Assembly: GCA_964483085.1 (NCBI GenBank)
Contig: CAYZZX010000016.1
Coordinates: 1-27,814, forward strand
Length of the DNA: 27,814 nucleotides
Reading direction: 5' to 3'
Origin: JALHFZ01 sp964483085
Lineage (GTDB): Bacteria > Synergistota > Synergistia > Synergistales > Aminobacteriaceae
How positions within the stretch are numbered: the stretch's first letter is position 1; each line of letters opens with the position of its first letter. Of this stretch, positions 7,872 through 14,906 are shown in pieces. The position numbers and the translations under genes were made by a program. A model generated the notes under the pieces. That model was not told the DNA's origin. It saw nothing but the letters and a program-made list of their open reading frames with translations, and ran no database searches.

Positions 7872-7901
7872 ACCATACTCCATTTTTGAATAGTCCGTCA
7901 A
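7872..7901 (-). promoter_or_regulatory. Promoter of the dodecin gene
   Basis: On the minus strand, -35 TTGACG (7896-7901) and -10 TATGGT (7872-7877) are 18 nt apart, giving a leader of about 60 nt before the dodecin ATG. Confidence 0.6.
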
Positions 7902-7945
7902 GGGGGAGGGAGAACAATCTCTTCTTCATTCCTGAGAGAAAGAAA

Positions 7946-7979
7946 CATCGCGTCCCTCCGGTGACGAAGGGACGCGATG
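7946..7979 (-). terminator. Rho-independent terminator of rpoD
   Basis: A 12-bp perfect stem (7946-7957 with 7968-7979) with a 10-base loop lies 26 nt beyond the rpoD stop. Read leftward it is followed by the T-rich tract TTTCTTTCTCTC. Confidence 0.8.
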
Positions 7980-8005
7980 GTATGTATGGTTCAGAAAATC
8001 ATCTT

Positions 8006-9250
8006 CTAGTCGAGAAAATCCTTGAGCTTCTTGCTTCTGCTCGGATGGCGCAGCTTCCGGAGAGCCTTCGCCTCGATCTGGCGGATGCGCTCCCTCGTGA
8101 CGCCGAAGCGTTTCCCGACCTCTTCGAGGGTGTACGACCTGCCGTCCTCAAGGCCGAAGCGGTAGTGCAGCACCTCCCGCTCCCGCTCCGAAAGGGCATC
8201 GAGCATCTCGTCGATCTGTTCGTGAAGAAGGTGCCCCGCGGCTGCCTCCTCGGGGCTGGGAAGGTCCCGGTCCTCGATGAAGTCGCCGAGTTGGCTGTCC
8301 TCCTCCTCGCCGATGGGGGTCTCAAGAGAGACGGGGAGCTGGGCAATACGGCGGATCTCCTCCACCTTGGAGGGCTCGATCTCCATCTCCCGGGCGATCT
8401 CCTCGTCCGTGGGCTCCCGCCCGAGGCGCTGAACGAGCTGGCGGGAGATCCGCACCATTTTATTGATCGTCTCCACCATGTGCACGGGCACCCGGATCGT
8501 CCGCGCCTGGTCGGCGATGGCCCGGGTGATGGCCTGGCGAATCCACCAGGTGGCGTAGGTGCTGAACTTGAATCCCTTCCGGTAGTCGAACTTCTCCACC
8601 GCCCGGATGAGGCCGAGGTTTCCCTCCTGAATAAGGTCGAGGAAGAGCATTCCCCTGCCGATGTATTTTTTCGCGATGCTCACCACGAGGCGAAGGTTCG
8701 CGTCAACGATCTTCTTCTTGGACAGCTCGTCTCCGGCCTCAACCCCCTTGGCCAGCTCCACTTCCTCGGCCGCGGTAAGAAGAGCGACCTTGCCGATCTC
8801 CCGAAGGTACATTCGGACAGGATCCGTGAGAGGAATATCATCAAGCTTGCCGAGCTCCATATCGGAGGCGGGCTGGCGGACAACCTCTTCGTCGGGTTTC
8901 TCCTGTACGGGTGCAGACTCCCTCGCGTCATCCTCCACGACCTCGATTCCCCTTTCCATCAGGATTGAGACGACATCGTCGAGAATATCAGAGCTCCACT
9001 TCTCAAGGGGAATATGCCGTTCCACATCCTTCTGGGTGACGAACCCCTTGTTTTTTCCCTCGGTGATGAGCTCTTCAACACTGGCGAGATAGTCGCTTCC
9101 TTCGTCCCGGGACTGATCCTCTTTTTTGGCGTCCTTCTCCTCGAGAGGATCCTTCTCGGCGAGCGGGTCCTTGCCCTCGAGGATTTCCCTCGAGTTTAAA
9201 ACTTCTTTTTCGCTCAGAACATCCTTCTCGTTCAAAATGTCGTTATCCAT
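8006..9250 (-). CDS. rpoD: RNA polymerase primary sigma factor RpoD (SigA)
   Basis: The product is 414 residues. A region 1.1-like segment (near 50-110) is followed by region 1.2 (TDPVRMYLREIG), region 2 with the -10-recognising FKFSTYATWWIRQAI, region 3, and region 4 with the -35-binding helix-turn-helix (GVTRERIRQIEAKALRKL) near the C-terminus. Regions 1.2 and 2 are contiguous, without the large insertion of proteobacterial sigma-70, so it resembles the shorter SigA type. The N-terminus is odd: residues 5-40 are six tandem hexapeptides of the type ILNEKD/VLSEKE. The gene is not in the common dnaG-rpoD arrangement: its upstream neighbour is an unknown gene. It has its own promoter and terminator. 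Confidence 0.96.
   Translation of the reverse strand: MDNDILNEKDVLSEKEVLNSREILEGKDPLAEKDPLEEKDAKKEDQSRDEGSDYLASVEELITEGKNKGFVTQKDVERHIPLEKWSSDILDDVVSILMERGIEVVEDDARESAPVQEKPDEEVVRQPASDMELGKLDDIPLTDPVRMYLREIGKVALLTAAEEVELAKGVEAGDELSKKKIVDANLRLVVSIAKKYIGRGMLFLDLIQEGNLGLIRAVEKFDYRKGFKFSTYATWWIRQAITRAIADQARTIRVPVHMVETINKMVRISRQLVQRLGREPTDEEIAREMEIEPSKVEEIRRIAQLPVSLETPIGEEEDSQLGDFIEDRDLPSPEEAAAGHLLHEQIDEMLDALSEREREVLHYRFGLEDGRSYTLEEVGKRFGVTRERIRQIEAKALRKLRHPSRSKKLKDFLD
9131..9238 (-). repeat. Six hexapeptide repeats in RpoD N-terminus
   Basis: Codons 5-40 of rpoD encode ILNEKD, VLSEKE, VLNSRE, ILEGKD, PLAEKD and PLEEKD. The pattern is [I/V/P]-L-x-x-[K/R]-[D/E]. The DNA copies are degenerate, so the repeat is maintained at protein level or is old. 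Confidence 0.8.
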
Positions 9251-9311
9251 GGAGATCCCGTCCCCTTCTCAAAGCACAAAATCCAGCCAACGAATATGGC
9301 GGAGTATTTTC

Positions 9312-9320
9312 TGTGGATAA
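9312..9320 (-). promoter_or_regulatory. Perfect DnaA box in the rpoD promoter
   Basis: TTATCCACA on the minus strand matches the consensus DnaA box exactly and begins 2 nt downstream of the rpoD -10 hexamer, over the expected transcription start. Binding there by DnaA would be expected to affect rpoD initiation. This is inferred from position only. Confidence 0.55.
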
Positions 9321-9322
9321 AC

Positions 9323-9331
9323 ATTATACCA
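9323..9331 (-). promoter_or_regulatory. Extended -10 promoter of rpoD
   Basis: On the minus strand, TATAAT (9323-9328) is preceded by TGG, forming the extended -10 TGnTATAAT. No good -35 is visible 17 nt upstream. The motif touches the end of the unknown gene at 9332. Confidence 0.65.
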
Positions 9332-10000
9332 TTAAATAGACATCCGAAGGCCGAAGAGGAGGGGGAGGGGGATTTCCGGCGACGGGCCCACCCACTTCCG
9401 CGTCTCCTCAAACTCCATTTCATAGAGCAGGCGGCTGATCTCCAGATGCACCGGGTCATCCGTTTCGTAGGGGATGAAGAACCGGCGGTAGCCGAATGTC
9501 TCCGCGAAGAAGGGGAGGTTCGCCTGGAGAGGCCCCCGCTTCTCCAGGGCCATCGCCAGGGCAGCAAGAAAGTCGTCCTCTGAGAAGAAGGGGTCGCCGC
9601 TCACGAGGACGATGGCCTTGAAGGTCTCCCGGAGGATATCACGGTCCCACAGGCTGCAGAAGGAGATCCCCGCCTCCACCCCCTCATGGCCGGAGACCAG
9701 AGAGGAAAGAAATTCCTCCATGAAGGGAGAATAGCCGAAGATCATTGTGAACCCAAGCTTGAACTCTCCCCCCTGTCCGGGGATGAACATACTCTCCCGA
9801 AGAAGGTTGCCCGTCGAGCCGCTCTGAATACTCGTCAGACAGAGAAATTCGCTGTTCAGACGCAGGGAGAGGGAGGCGATCCTGCGGAGAATACCGCTGT
9901 GATGGGCATTCACAGACACAGGGATATAATCCACTCCGAAGGGAAACCAAGAGGGGATTTTCATATTCATGGTCGAATTCCAGTAGGGGAGGGCTGTCAC
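9332..10000 (-). CDS. Protein of unknown function, GTG start, coupled to leader ORF
   Basis: I do not recognise the family. The 222-residue product has no clear signal peptide or membrane helix. It is rich in Phe, Leu and Glu and has recognisable strand-like segments (FKAIVLVSGDPFFSEDDF, RRFFIPYETDD), which hints at a compact soluble alpha/beta protein. I place the start at GTG 10000: its GTGA overlaps the stop of the upstream 36-codon ORF, and GGAGG lies 7 nt upstream. An in-frame ATG at 9970 has no Shine-Dalgarno. A longer in-frame extension to 10198 is unlikely because it would start upstream of the promoter at 10138-10166. Confidence 0.6.
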   Translation of the reverse strand: MTALPYWNSTMNMKIPSWFPFGVDYIPVSVNAHHSGILRRIASLSLRLNSEFLCLTSIQSGSTGNLLRESMFIPGQGGEFKLGFTMIFGYSPFMEEFLSSLVSGHEGVEAGISFCSLWDRDILRETFKAIVLVSGDPFFSEDDFLAALAMALEKRGPLQANLPFFAETFGYRRFFIPYETDDPVHLEISRLLYEMEFEETRKWVGPSPEIPLPLLFGLRMSI

Positions 10001-10107
10001 TTCCGGCCCTCCGGGTTCAGCCGCAAGAGTCCGGCGAACCCCGGAAGAGACCTGTTGCAATCTTTCCGCCCGGCAGCGGCAAAGAGGTTCCGGGGAAAGT
10101 TCATCAT
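9997..10107 (-). CDS. 36-residue leader ORF, translationally coupled
   Basis: ATG-ATG at 10107 follows a strong AGAAGGAGGAGA Shine-Dalgarno and a good promoter about 30 nt upstream. The product is basic and unremarkable (MMNFPRNLFAAAGRK at its start) and ends AAG TGA, with the TGA overlapping the GTG start of the next gene. Third codon positions are GC-rich, as in real genes of this window, while the other frame over the same bases looks less coding. It may be a short gene, a regulatory leader, or the true N-terminus of the downstream protein separated by a frameshift. Neither frame here shows a recognisable domain that would decide between these. Confidence 0.5.
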   Translation of the reverse strand: MMNFPRNLFAAAGRKDCNRSLPGFAGLLRLNPEGRK

Positions 10108-10137
10108 AGTCTCCTCCTTCTGTGTATGGCTCGGCAA

Positions 10138-10166
10138 AGTATACCCCAGGCTCGGGGGGTCCACAA
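10138..10166 (-). promoter_or_regulatory. Promoter of the leader ORF/unknown gene
   Basis: On the minus strand, -35 TTGTGG (10161-10166), a 17-nt spacer and -10 TATACT (10138-10143) precede the ATG-ATG at 10107 by about 30 nt. Confidence 0.65.
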
Positions 10167-10180
10167 GGGCCTTTTCTTTC

Positions 10181-10189
10181 TGCTATACT
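10181..10189 (+). promoter_or_regulatory. Extended -10 promoter of the MATE gene
   Basis: TGCTATACT fits the extended -10 pattern TGnTATAAT with one mismatch. It lies 46 nt upstream of the MATE start and back-to-back with the leftward promoter at 10138-10166. No clear -35 is seen. Confidence 0.5.
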
Positions 10190-10234
10190 TTTGATCATTC
10201 ATGCCAAATTTGAAAGGGGAAAGGAGGGAAAACC

Positions 10235-11608
10235 ATGCCTGATCCGCAGGCCCTCGGAACGGGCCGTGTCGGCGGTCTTCTGCTCCGCCTTTCTCTTCCG
10301 GCGGCCATCGGAATGCTCGTGCAGGCCTCCTATACTCTCGTGGACGCCTTCTTCGTCGGCTGGGGGGTGGGGCCGGAGGGCATCGCCGCCATCACCATGG
10401 CCTTCCCCCTTCAGATGATCATCATGGCCATGGCCCAGGCTCCCGGAGTCGGAGGGGCGTCCCTCATCTCCCGTTCTCTCGGCGCAGGTCGGAGAAAACG
10501 GGCCGAGCGGACCGTGGGCACCCTCTTTTTCCTGGTTCTCGCGGCGGGAGTCCTCCTTGCTCTGGCGGGGATCCGGTGGGCCCCCCTCCTTCTGCGGCTC
10601 ATGGGAACCAGTCCGGCCCTTCTGCCCCTCGCCATTGACTATACGGGGGTGCTCTTCTACGGAGCACCCTTCTTCGCCTTTTCCATCGCTGCGAACAACT
10701 TCGTCCGGGCCGAGGGAAACGCCTCCTTCGCCATGATGACCATGATCATCTCTGCGGGGGTCAACACGCTCCTCGACCCCATCTTCATCTTCGCCTTCGG
10801 CTGGGGCATCAAGGGGGCGGCCCTCGCCACCGTAGTCAGCCAGGGGGCCACCGCCCTCTGGCTCGGATGGTACTACCTTGCCGGAAGCAGCGTGGTGGCC
10901 TTCCGCTGGAAGCACTTCCGCCTCCGAAGCAGCATCCTTCGGGAGAGTCTCTCCGTCGGAGCAGCCGCCTCCGCCCGCCAGGGAGCGGCCAGCCTCTCTC
11001 TTCTGGTGGTCAACGGCTCCCTCGCCGCCGCGGGGGGGAACTACGCCGTGGCCGCCTACGGAATCGTGAACCGGCTGCTCCTCTTCGCCGTGATGCCCGT
11101 CTTCGGCGTCGTCCAGGGGCTGCTCCCCCTGGTGGGGTTTAATTACGGAGCGAAGCAGTTCTGCAGGGTCTCTGCGGCCATGCGCCTTTCCATCGCCCTA
11201 TCCACCCTTCTCTGCACCGCCGGAGCGGGGGTGCTCTTCTTCGCTCCTGAAAAGCTCGTCGGCCTCTTCACCTCGGCGCCGGAGGTCCTCCGCCACGGAC
11301 GGAACGCCGCGCGGATGCTCGCCCTGGGAATGCCCGTGGTGGGATTCCAGGTCATGGCCTCGGGCCTCTTTCAGGGCATCGGGAAGGCCCGCCCCTCCTT
11401 TGTCCTCTCCCTTCTGCGGCAGGTGCTCCTTCTCATCCCCCTCGTGCTGGTTCTCGCGCCCCTCCGGGGGGTTTCAGGAGTATGGTTAGCCTTTCCCCTC
11501 TCAGACTTCGCTGCCGCCCTCCTCACCTTCATGCTCTACCGCAAAGAAATGGGACGCCTCCGCGATTTCTGCGAAGACGCCCCTTCCGGTCCGGCCGATA
11601 CTGCCTAA
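10235..11608 (+). CDS. MATE family efflux transporter
   Basis: The 457-residue polytopic membrane protein has about 12 hydrophobic helices in two similar halves, as in NorM/DinF exporters. These antiport cationic drugs or metabolites against Na+ or H+. Family landmarks include the N-terminal LRLSLPAAIGMLVQASYTLVDAFFVG helix pair, the GASLISRSLGAG loop, and FVRAEGN in the middle of the N-lobe with the N/D-rich segment after it. In the second half, GLLPLVGFNYGA is typical of the family. The substrate is not predictable. Its TAA stop overlaps the TAG stop of the convergent yyaL-like gene. A GGAAAGGAGGG Shine-Dalgarno lies about 6 nt upstream of the ATG. Confidence 0.93.
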   Translation: MPDPQALGTGRVGGLLLRLSLPAAIGMLVQASYTLVDAFFVGWGVGPEGIAAITMAFPLQMIIMAMAQAPGVGGASLISRSLGAGRRKRAERTVGTLFFLVLAAGVLLALAGIRWAPLLLRLMGTSPALLPLAIDYTGVLFYGAPFFAFSIAANNFVRAEGNASFAMMTMIISAGVNTLLDPIFIFAFGWGIKGAALATVVSQGATALWLGWYYLAGSSVVAFRWKHFRLRSSILRESLSVGAAASARQGAASLSLLVVNGSLAAAGGNYAVAAYGIVNRLLLFAVMPVFGVVQGLLPLVGFNYGAKQFCRVSAAMRLSIALSTLLCTAGAGVLFFAPEKLVGLFTSAPEVLRHGRNAARMLALGMPVVGFQVMASGLFQGIGKARPSFVLSLLRQVLLLIPLVLVLAPLRGVSGVWLAFPLSDFAAALLTFMLYRKEMGRLRDFCEDAPSGPADTA

Positions 11609-13428
11609 AGCTTCATGACCGACGCGAGCAGCCAGGCGTGGGAGAGGGGGTACTGCTCCGCTCCTCTGCCGAAGGCTTCGGCGATGCGCCGTGCAAGGGC
11701 GATATAGTCCTTCCTTCCGGGAAGGGCGGCGAGCCTGAGGGCGTTCGCCAGCATTACGGCGTTGCCCGACGGAATGGCTCCGTCGTAGGCCTCCTTCCGC
11801 CGGAGGAAGAGGTGAGGATCATCCCCCCGGGAGGTAAAGAACCCTCCCTTCTTTTCGTCTTCGAAATTCCGCCGGGCTGCATCCAGAAGAACTCCGGCAT
11901 TTTCGCTGTACCCTGACTTTTCCGTGGCGGCCCCCAATTCGAGCAGCCCCCAGGCAAGAAAGGCGTAGTCATCGAGAAACCCCGGAATGGAGGCATCCTT
12001 TCCGCGATAGCGGTGCAGCAGCCCCCCCTCCTTGTCCCGCAGCTTTGTATCAATGAAGCGGGCCGCCTTCTGGGCCGCGGCGATCCACTCGGGGCGGGAG
12101 AAGACCGCGCCTGCCCGGGCCAGAGCGGCGATCATCAGGCCGTTCCAGTCGGTGAGGATCTTGTCGTCCAGCAGCGGTGGAGTGCGCTTCTTCCGGGCCT
12201 CGAGGAGCCGGGCGCGGCACGAGGCGAGCACGGCGGCGAGCTTCGGAAGTTCAAGGGAAAATTTCGATGCGGCCTCCTTGAGGGACATGTCGAGATACAG
12301 GACATTGTCACCGAGAATGCGGCCGGTGACCTCGTTGCGGAAGTTCCCCCCCTTCCGTGCGCCGTAGACGCTCAGGAAGACCCCCGCCTCGTCTGAAGGC
12401 AGAAGAGAGCGGATCTCCTCCTCCGACCAGAGGTAGTACTTCCCCTCCACCCCTTCGCTGTCGGCGTCGAAGGCGGAGTAGAACCCTCCCTCAGGGGAGG
12501 TCATCTCTCCCAGGACAAAGCCGGCGATGTCGTCGGCGAAGTTCTCGTAGAGGGGTTTTTTCTCCCGGCTCTGAAACTCGGCAGCTCCGTAGAGCAGCAG
12601 CGCCTGATCGTAGAGCATCTTCTCGAAGTGGGGGATATTCCACTGGCGGTCCGTGGCGTACCGGGCGAATCCTCCGCCGAGATGGTCGTGGATTCCCCCC
12701 TTCCACATCCCCTCCATGGTCTTGTCCACCATGGCAAAAGCCTTCTCCTCACCCATGCGCTGACCGTAGGCGGAGAGAAAGAGGAGCCACGACGCCATGG
12801 GGAACTTGGGTTCGCTGGAAAATCCCCCCCACTCGGCGTCGAAGGAGGACTGCATCTCCCGGTAGGCGGCGTTGATCACCGCGGAGCCGGGGATGGAGCC
12901 GGGTTGAGGGTTCGCCGCATTCCGAAGTTTTTCAGCGATGCTCTCGGCGGACTGCTCTACCTGTTCTCTCTGAGTCTTCCAGAGCCATTTCACCCTCGGA
13001 ACAAGGTCCACAAGGCCCGGACGGCCCGCGCTTCCTCTCTTTGGAAGATAGGTCGCGGCGAAAAAGGGCAGCCCTTCAGGGGTGAGCATCACGTTCAGAG
13101 GCCATCCGCCGTTTCCGTTCATCATCTGGCAGACCGCCATGAAGGCGCCGTCGATGTCGGGGCGTTCCTCCCGGTCCACCTTCACGGAGACGCAGCAGTC
13201 GTTCAGAAGGGATGCCACCTCGTCGTCGTTGAAGGACTCGTTCTCCATCACGTGGCACCAGTGACAGGTGGCGTAGCCGATGGAGACGAAGAGGGGGCGG
13301 TCCTCCTTCCGGGCTTTCTCGAAGGCCTCGTCCCCCCAGGGGTACCAGTTCACCGGGTTTGAGACATGCTGCAGCAGGTAGGGGGATTTTTCCCCTGCCA
13401 GCCGATTGAGTTTATTTTCGGATTTCAT
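11605..13428 (-). CDS. YyaL/DUF255 thioredoxin-domain protein
   Basis: The 607-residue product belongs to the YyaL/SPATA20 family: an N-terminal thioredoxin-like domain joined to an (alpha/alpha)6 barrel like glycoside hydrolases or epimerases. The N-terminal signature is intact: NPVNWYPWGDEAF, then CHWCHVMENESF, then VKVDREERPDID and GGWPLNVMLTPEG. The barrel includes HDHLGGGFARYATD and PHFEKMLYDQA. The family's reaction is not established. I use ATG 13428, which has AAGGAGG upstream and aligns with family N-termini (SPYLLQHVSNPVNWY). The open frame runs 45 codons further upstream but overlaps the HAD gene. It starts 38 nt after the HAD stop, so the two are probably one operon. Confidence 0.9.
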   Translation of the reverse strand: MKSENKLNRLAGEKSPYLLQHVSNPVNWYPWGDEAFEKARKEDRPLFVSIGYATCHWCHVMENESFNDDEVASLLNDCCVSVKVDREERPDIDGAFMAVCQMMNGNGGWPLNVMLTPEGLPFFAATYLPKRGSAGRPGLVDLVPRVKWLWKTQREQVEQSAESIAEKLRNAANPQPGSIPGSAVINAAYREMQSSFDAEWGGFSSEPKFPMASWLLFLSAYGQRMGEEKAFAMVDKTMEGMWKGGIHDHLGGGFARYATDRQWNIPHFEKMLYDQALLLYGAAEFQSREKKPLYENFADDIAGFVLGEMTSPEGGFYSAFDADSEGVEGKYYLWSEEEIRSLLPSDEAGVFLSVYGARKGGNFRNEVTGRILGDNVLYLDMSLKEAASKFSLELPKLAAVLASCRARLLEARKKRTPPLLDDKILTDWNGLMIAALARAGAVFSRPEWIAAAQKAARFIDTKLRDKEGGLLHRYRGKDASIPGFLDDYAFLAWGLLELGAATEKSGYSENAGVLLDAARRNFEDEKKGGFFTSRGDDPHLFLRRKEAYDGAIPSGNAVMLANALRLAALPGRKDYIALARRIAEAFGRGAEQYPLSHAWLLASVMKL

Positions 13429-13466
13429 TGAGGTTCCTCCTTCTCTGAAAGAGGGTACTTTTTTTC

Positions 13467-14141
13467 TTATTTTGCGGCCGGAGCTCTTGCTTCCGGAAGA
13501 GGCTCTTCCTGTCCACCGTCGAGAAGGGGAAGAAACTCCTCGAGGGAGTCGATCACCCGCCATGCACCTTCGGCGAGAAGATGCTCCCGAAGGGCATTTC
13601 CCGTAGTGAGCCCCAGGGCGCGCACTCCCGCATCCCGGGCGGCACGAATGTCGTCAAGGGTATCCCCCACGTAGAGGGTGGATGAGCTGTCGCAGCCGAG
13701 ATCTGCCATACACTTCAGAATCATGTCCGGCGCCGGTTTTCCCAGGGGCACGTCTCCCATCCCCACCACGGCGGAGAAGTATTTCTCAAGCCCCGTGGCC
13801 TTCAGAGGGTGGACGGGCTGCTGGCGGTTCGAGGCGACTCCGAGAACAATTCCCCGAAGTCTCAGTGCGTCGAGAAGCGGCACGGTGCCGGGGAAGGGGT
13901 GAATTCCCGCGAATTCATCGGCGAGAAAAAACGCCCGAAAATCGGTGAGCCACTCCTCCTCGAAGCTCCCCCAGACCTTCACCCATGACTCCCGGATGGG
14001 AAGGCCGATCACTGTCATTACCTGATCCCTCGTCACTGAAGGAAGCCCCCGCATGGCGGCCAGCTTGTTCATAGTGTCCTGGATGGCGTAGCTCGAGTCA
14101 ACGAGGGTCATATCAAAGTCAAAAATTACGGTACGGAACAT
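13467..14141 (-). CDS. HAD-superfamily phosphatase (PpaX/Gph-like)
   Basis: A 224-residue haloacid dehalogenase-type hydrolase. The nucleophile motif is DFDMTLVDS (Asp8, Asp10), a helical cap follows (about residues 18-85), then motif II (VASNRQ), motif III Lys in GKPAPDM and the metal-binding GDTLDDIRAARDAG. The order and cap type match phosphoglycolate phosphatase and pyrophosphatase PpaX, which clear small phosphate esters or pyrophosphate. The C-terminal 20 residues are Glu/Pro/Ala-rich and dispensable-looking. A TGAAGGAGGAA Shine-Dalgarno precedes the ATG. It is the first gene of a pair with the YyaL-like gene. Confidence 0.88.
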   Translation of the reverse strand: MFRTVIFDFDMTLVDSSYAIQDTMNKLAAMRGLPSVTRDQVMTVIGLPIRESWVKVWGSFEEEWLTDFRAFFLADEFAGIHPFPGTVPLLDALRLRGIVLGVASNRQQPVHPLKATGLEKYFSAVVGMGDVPLGKPAPDMILKCMADLGCDSSSTLYVGDTLDDIRAARDAGVRALGLTTGNALREHLLAEGAWRVIDSLEEFLPLLDGGQEEPLPEARAPAAK

Positions 14142-14183
14142 GAAATTCCTCCTTCACTAGTCGTTCAGTGCACCGATGGTATC

Positions 14184-14215
14184 CCGGGCGGAAAAAAATG
14201 AAAAGGACCGCCCGG
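14184..14215 (-). terminator. Hairpin downstream of iorAB
   Basis: An 8-bp GC stem (CCGGGCGG with CCGCCCGG) encloses a 16-base A-rich loop, about 125 nt beyond the iorB stop. It could end the iorAB transcript or sit in the leader of the HAD gene. The rest of 14142-14339 shows no supported gene. Confidence 0.35.
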
Positions 14216-14339
14216 AAAGCCTCATCTGCGGAAACTGGATGGGGCTCTCCACGGCAACAATAAGCGCAATGCGGCCAAAGAGACCTCTTCCGTCTGCAGA
14301 TTCAGGGAGGCGGTGCGGCCCCTGAAAACGGTTCTTGCT

Positions 14340-14906
14340 CTAGACCTGTTCCAGTATTTTCAGGTTTTCCTTTAGCACTCTTTCAGGCAGAAGGTCCTTC
14401 AAGGCTTTTCTGTAGTGCTCGATCTCAACCCCCGGGAGAAGCTTCTCCCGGGCCAGAACTGCCAGAAGGGCGACGTTCTGCATCCGGGGGTCCGGTACGG
14501 CTGTGGTCACAGCAAGGCACTGCACTTCAAGCCTGGCGCAGCATTCCTCCACGTCGTCGGGGTGGAGCGCCTTCTCTTTTCCGAGGCGCACCGAGAGGGG
14601 CTGCCAGGAGGCGTCGTAGTAGATCAGCGTTCCACCGGGGCGGGCCCAGGCCTCGGCGGCCCGGTAGGCTTCCGTCCGTTCGAGGGCCAGAACCAGCGAA
14701 GCGCTGCCCCGGCGGAAGAGCGGGGTCGTCACGGGGGAACCAATCCGGACGAAGGACTCCACCATTCCGCCCCGCTGGGCGAGGCCGTGGGTGTCCACGC
14801 CGCAGGCCACGTGTCCGGCGTAGTCAGCGGCCCGCAGGACCGCTTCGCTCAGCAGGCCGATCCCCTGGCCGCCCACTCCGGCCATATAGATGTCGAACCG
14901 TTTCAT
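14340..14906 (-). CDS. iorB: Indolepyruvate:ferredoxin oxidoreductase beta subunit
   Basis: This is the gamma-domain subunit of the thiamine-dependent oxidoreductase that converts aryl pyruvates (from Trp, Phe and Tyr) to aryl-acetyl-CoA with reduction of ferredoxin. The 188-residue product opens with MKRFDIYMAGVGGQGIGLLSE, the family GGQG motif, and contains GVDTHGLAQRGG, another family landmark. I use ATG 14906: it overlaps the iorA stop as ATGA and has a GGAGGG Shine-Dalgarno 6 nt upstream. A longer open frame from 14969 lies wholly within iorA. Coupled translation with iorA suits equal subunit stoichiometry. Confidence 0.92.
   Translation of the reverse strand: MKRFDIYMAGVGGQGIGLLSEAVLRAADYAGHVACGVDTHGLAQRGGMVESFVRIGSPVTTPLFRRGSASLVLALERTEAYRAAEAWARPGGTLIYYDASWQPLSVRLGKEKALHPDDVEECCARLEVQCLAVTTAVPDPRMQNVALLAVLAREKLLPGVEIEHYRKALKDLLPERVLKENLKILEQV

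Noticed and set aside
10001..10198. N-terminal extension of the unknown gene to 10198
   Set aside because: It begins upstream of the promoter at 10138-10166, third codon positions look non-coding, and it overlaps a better-supported leader ORF.
13429..13563. Longer start for the YyaL-like gene
   Set aside because: It would overlap the HAD gene. The ATG at 13428 has a strong Shine-Dalgarno and matches the family N-terminus.
14142..14339. Short open frames between iorB and the HAD gene
   Set aside because: Two short minus-strand frames (the second about 22 codons) abut through an ATGA, but they lack Shine-Dalgarno sites and recognisable sequence.
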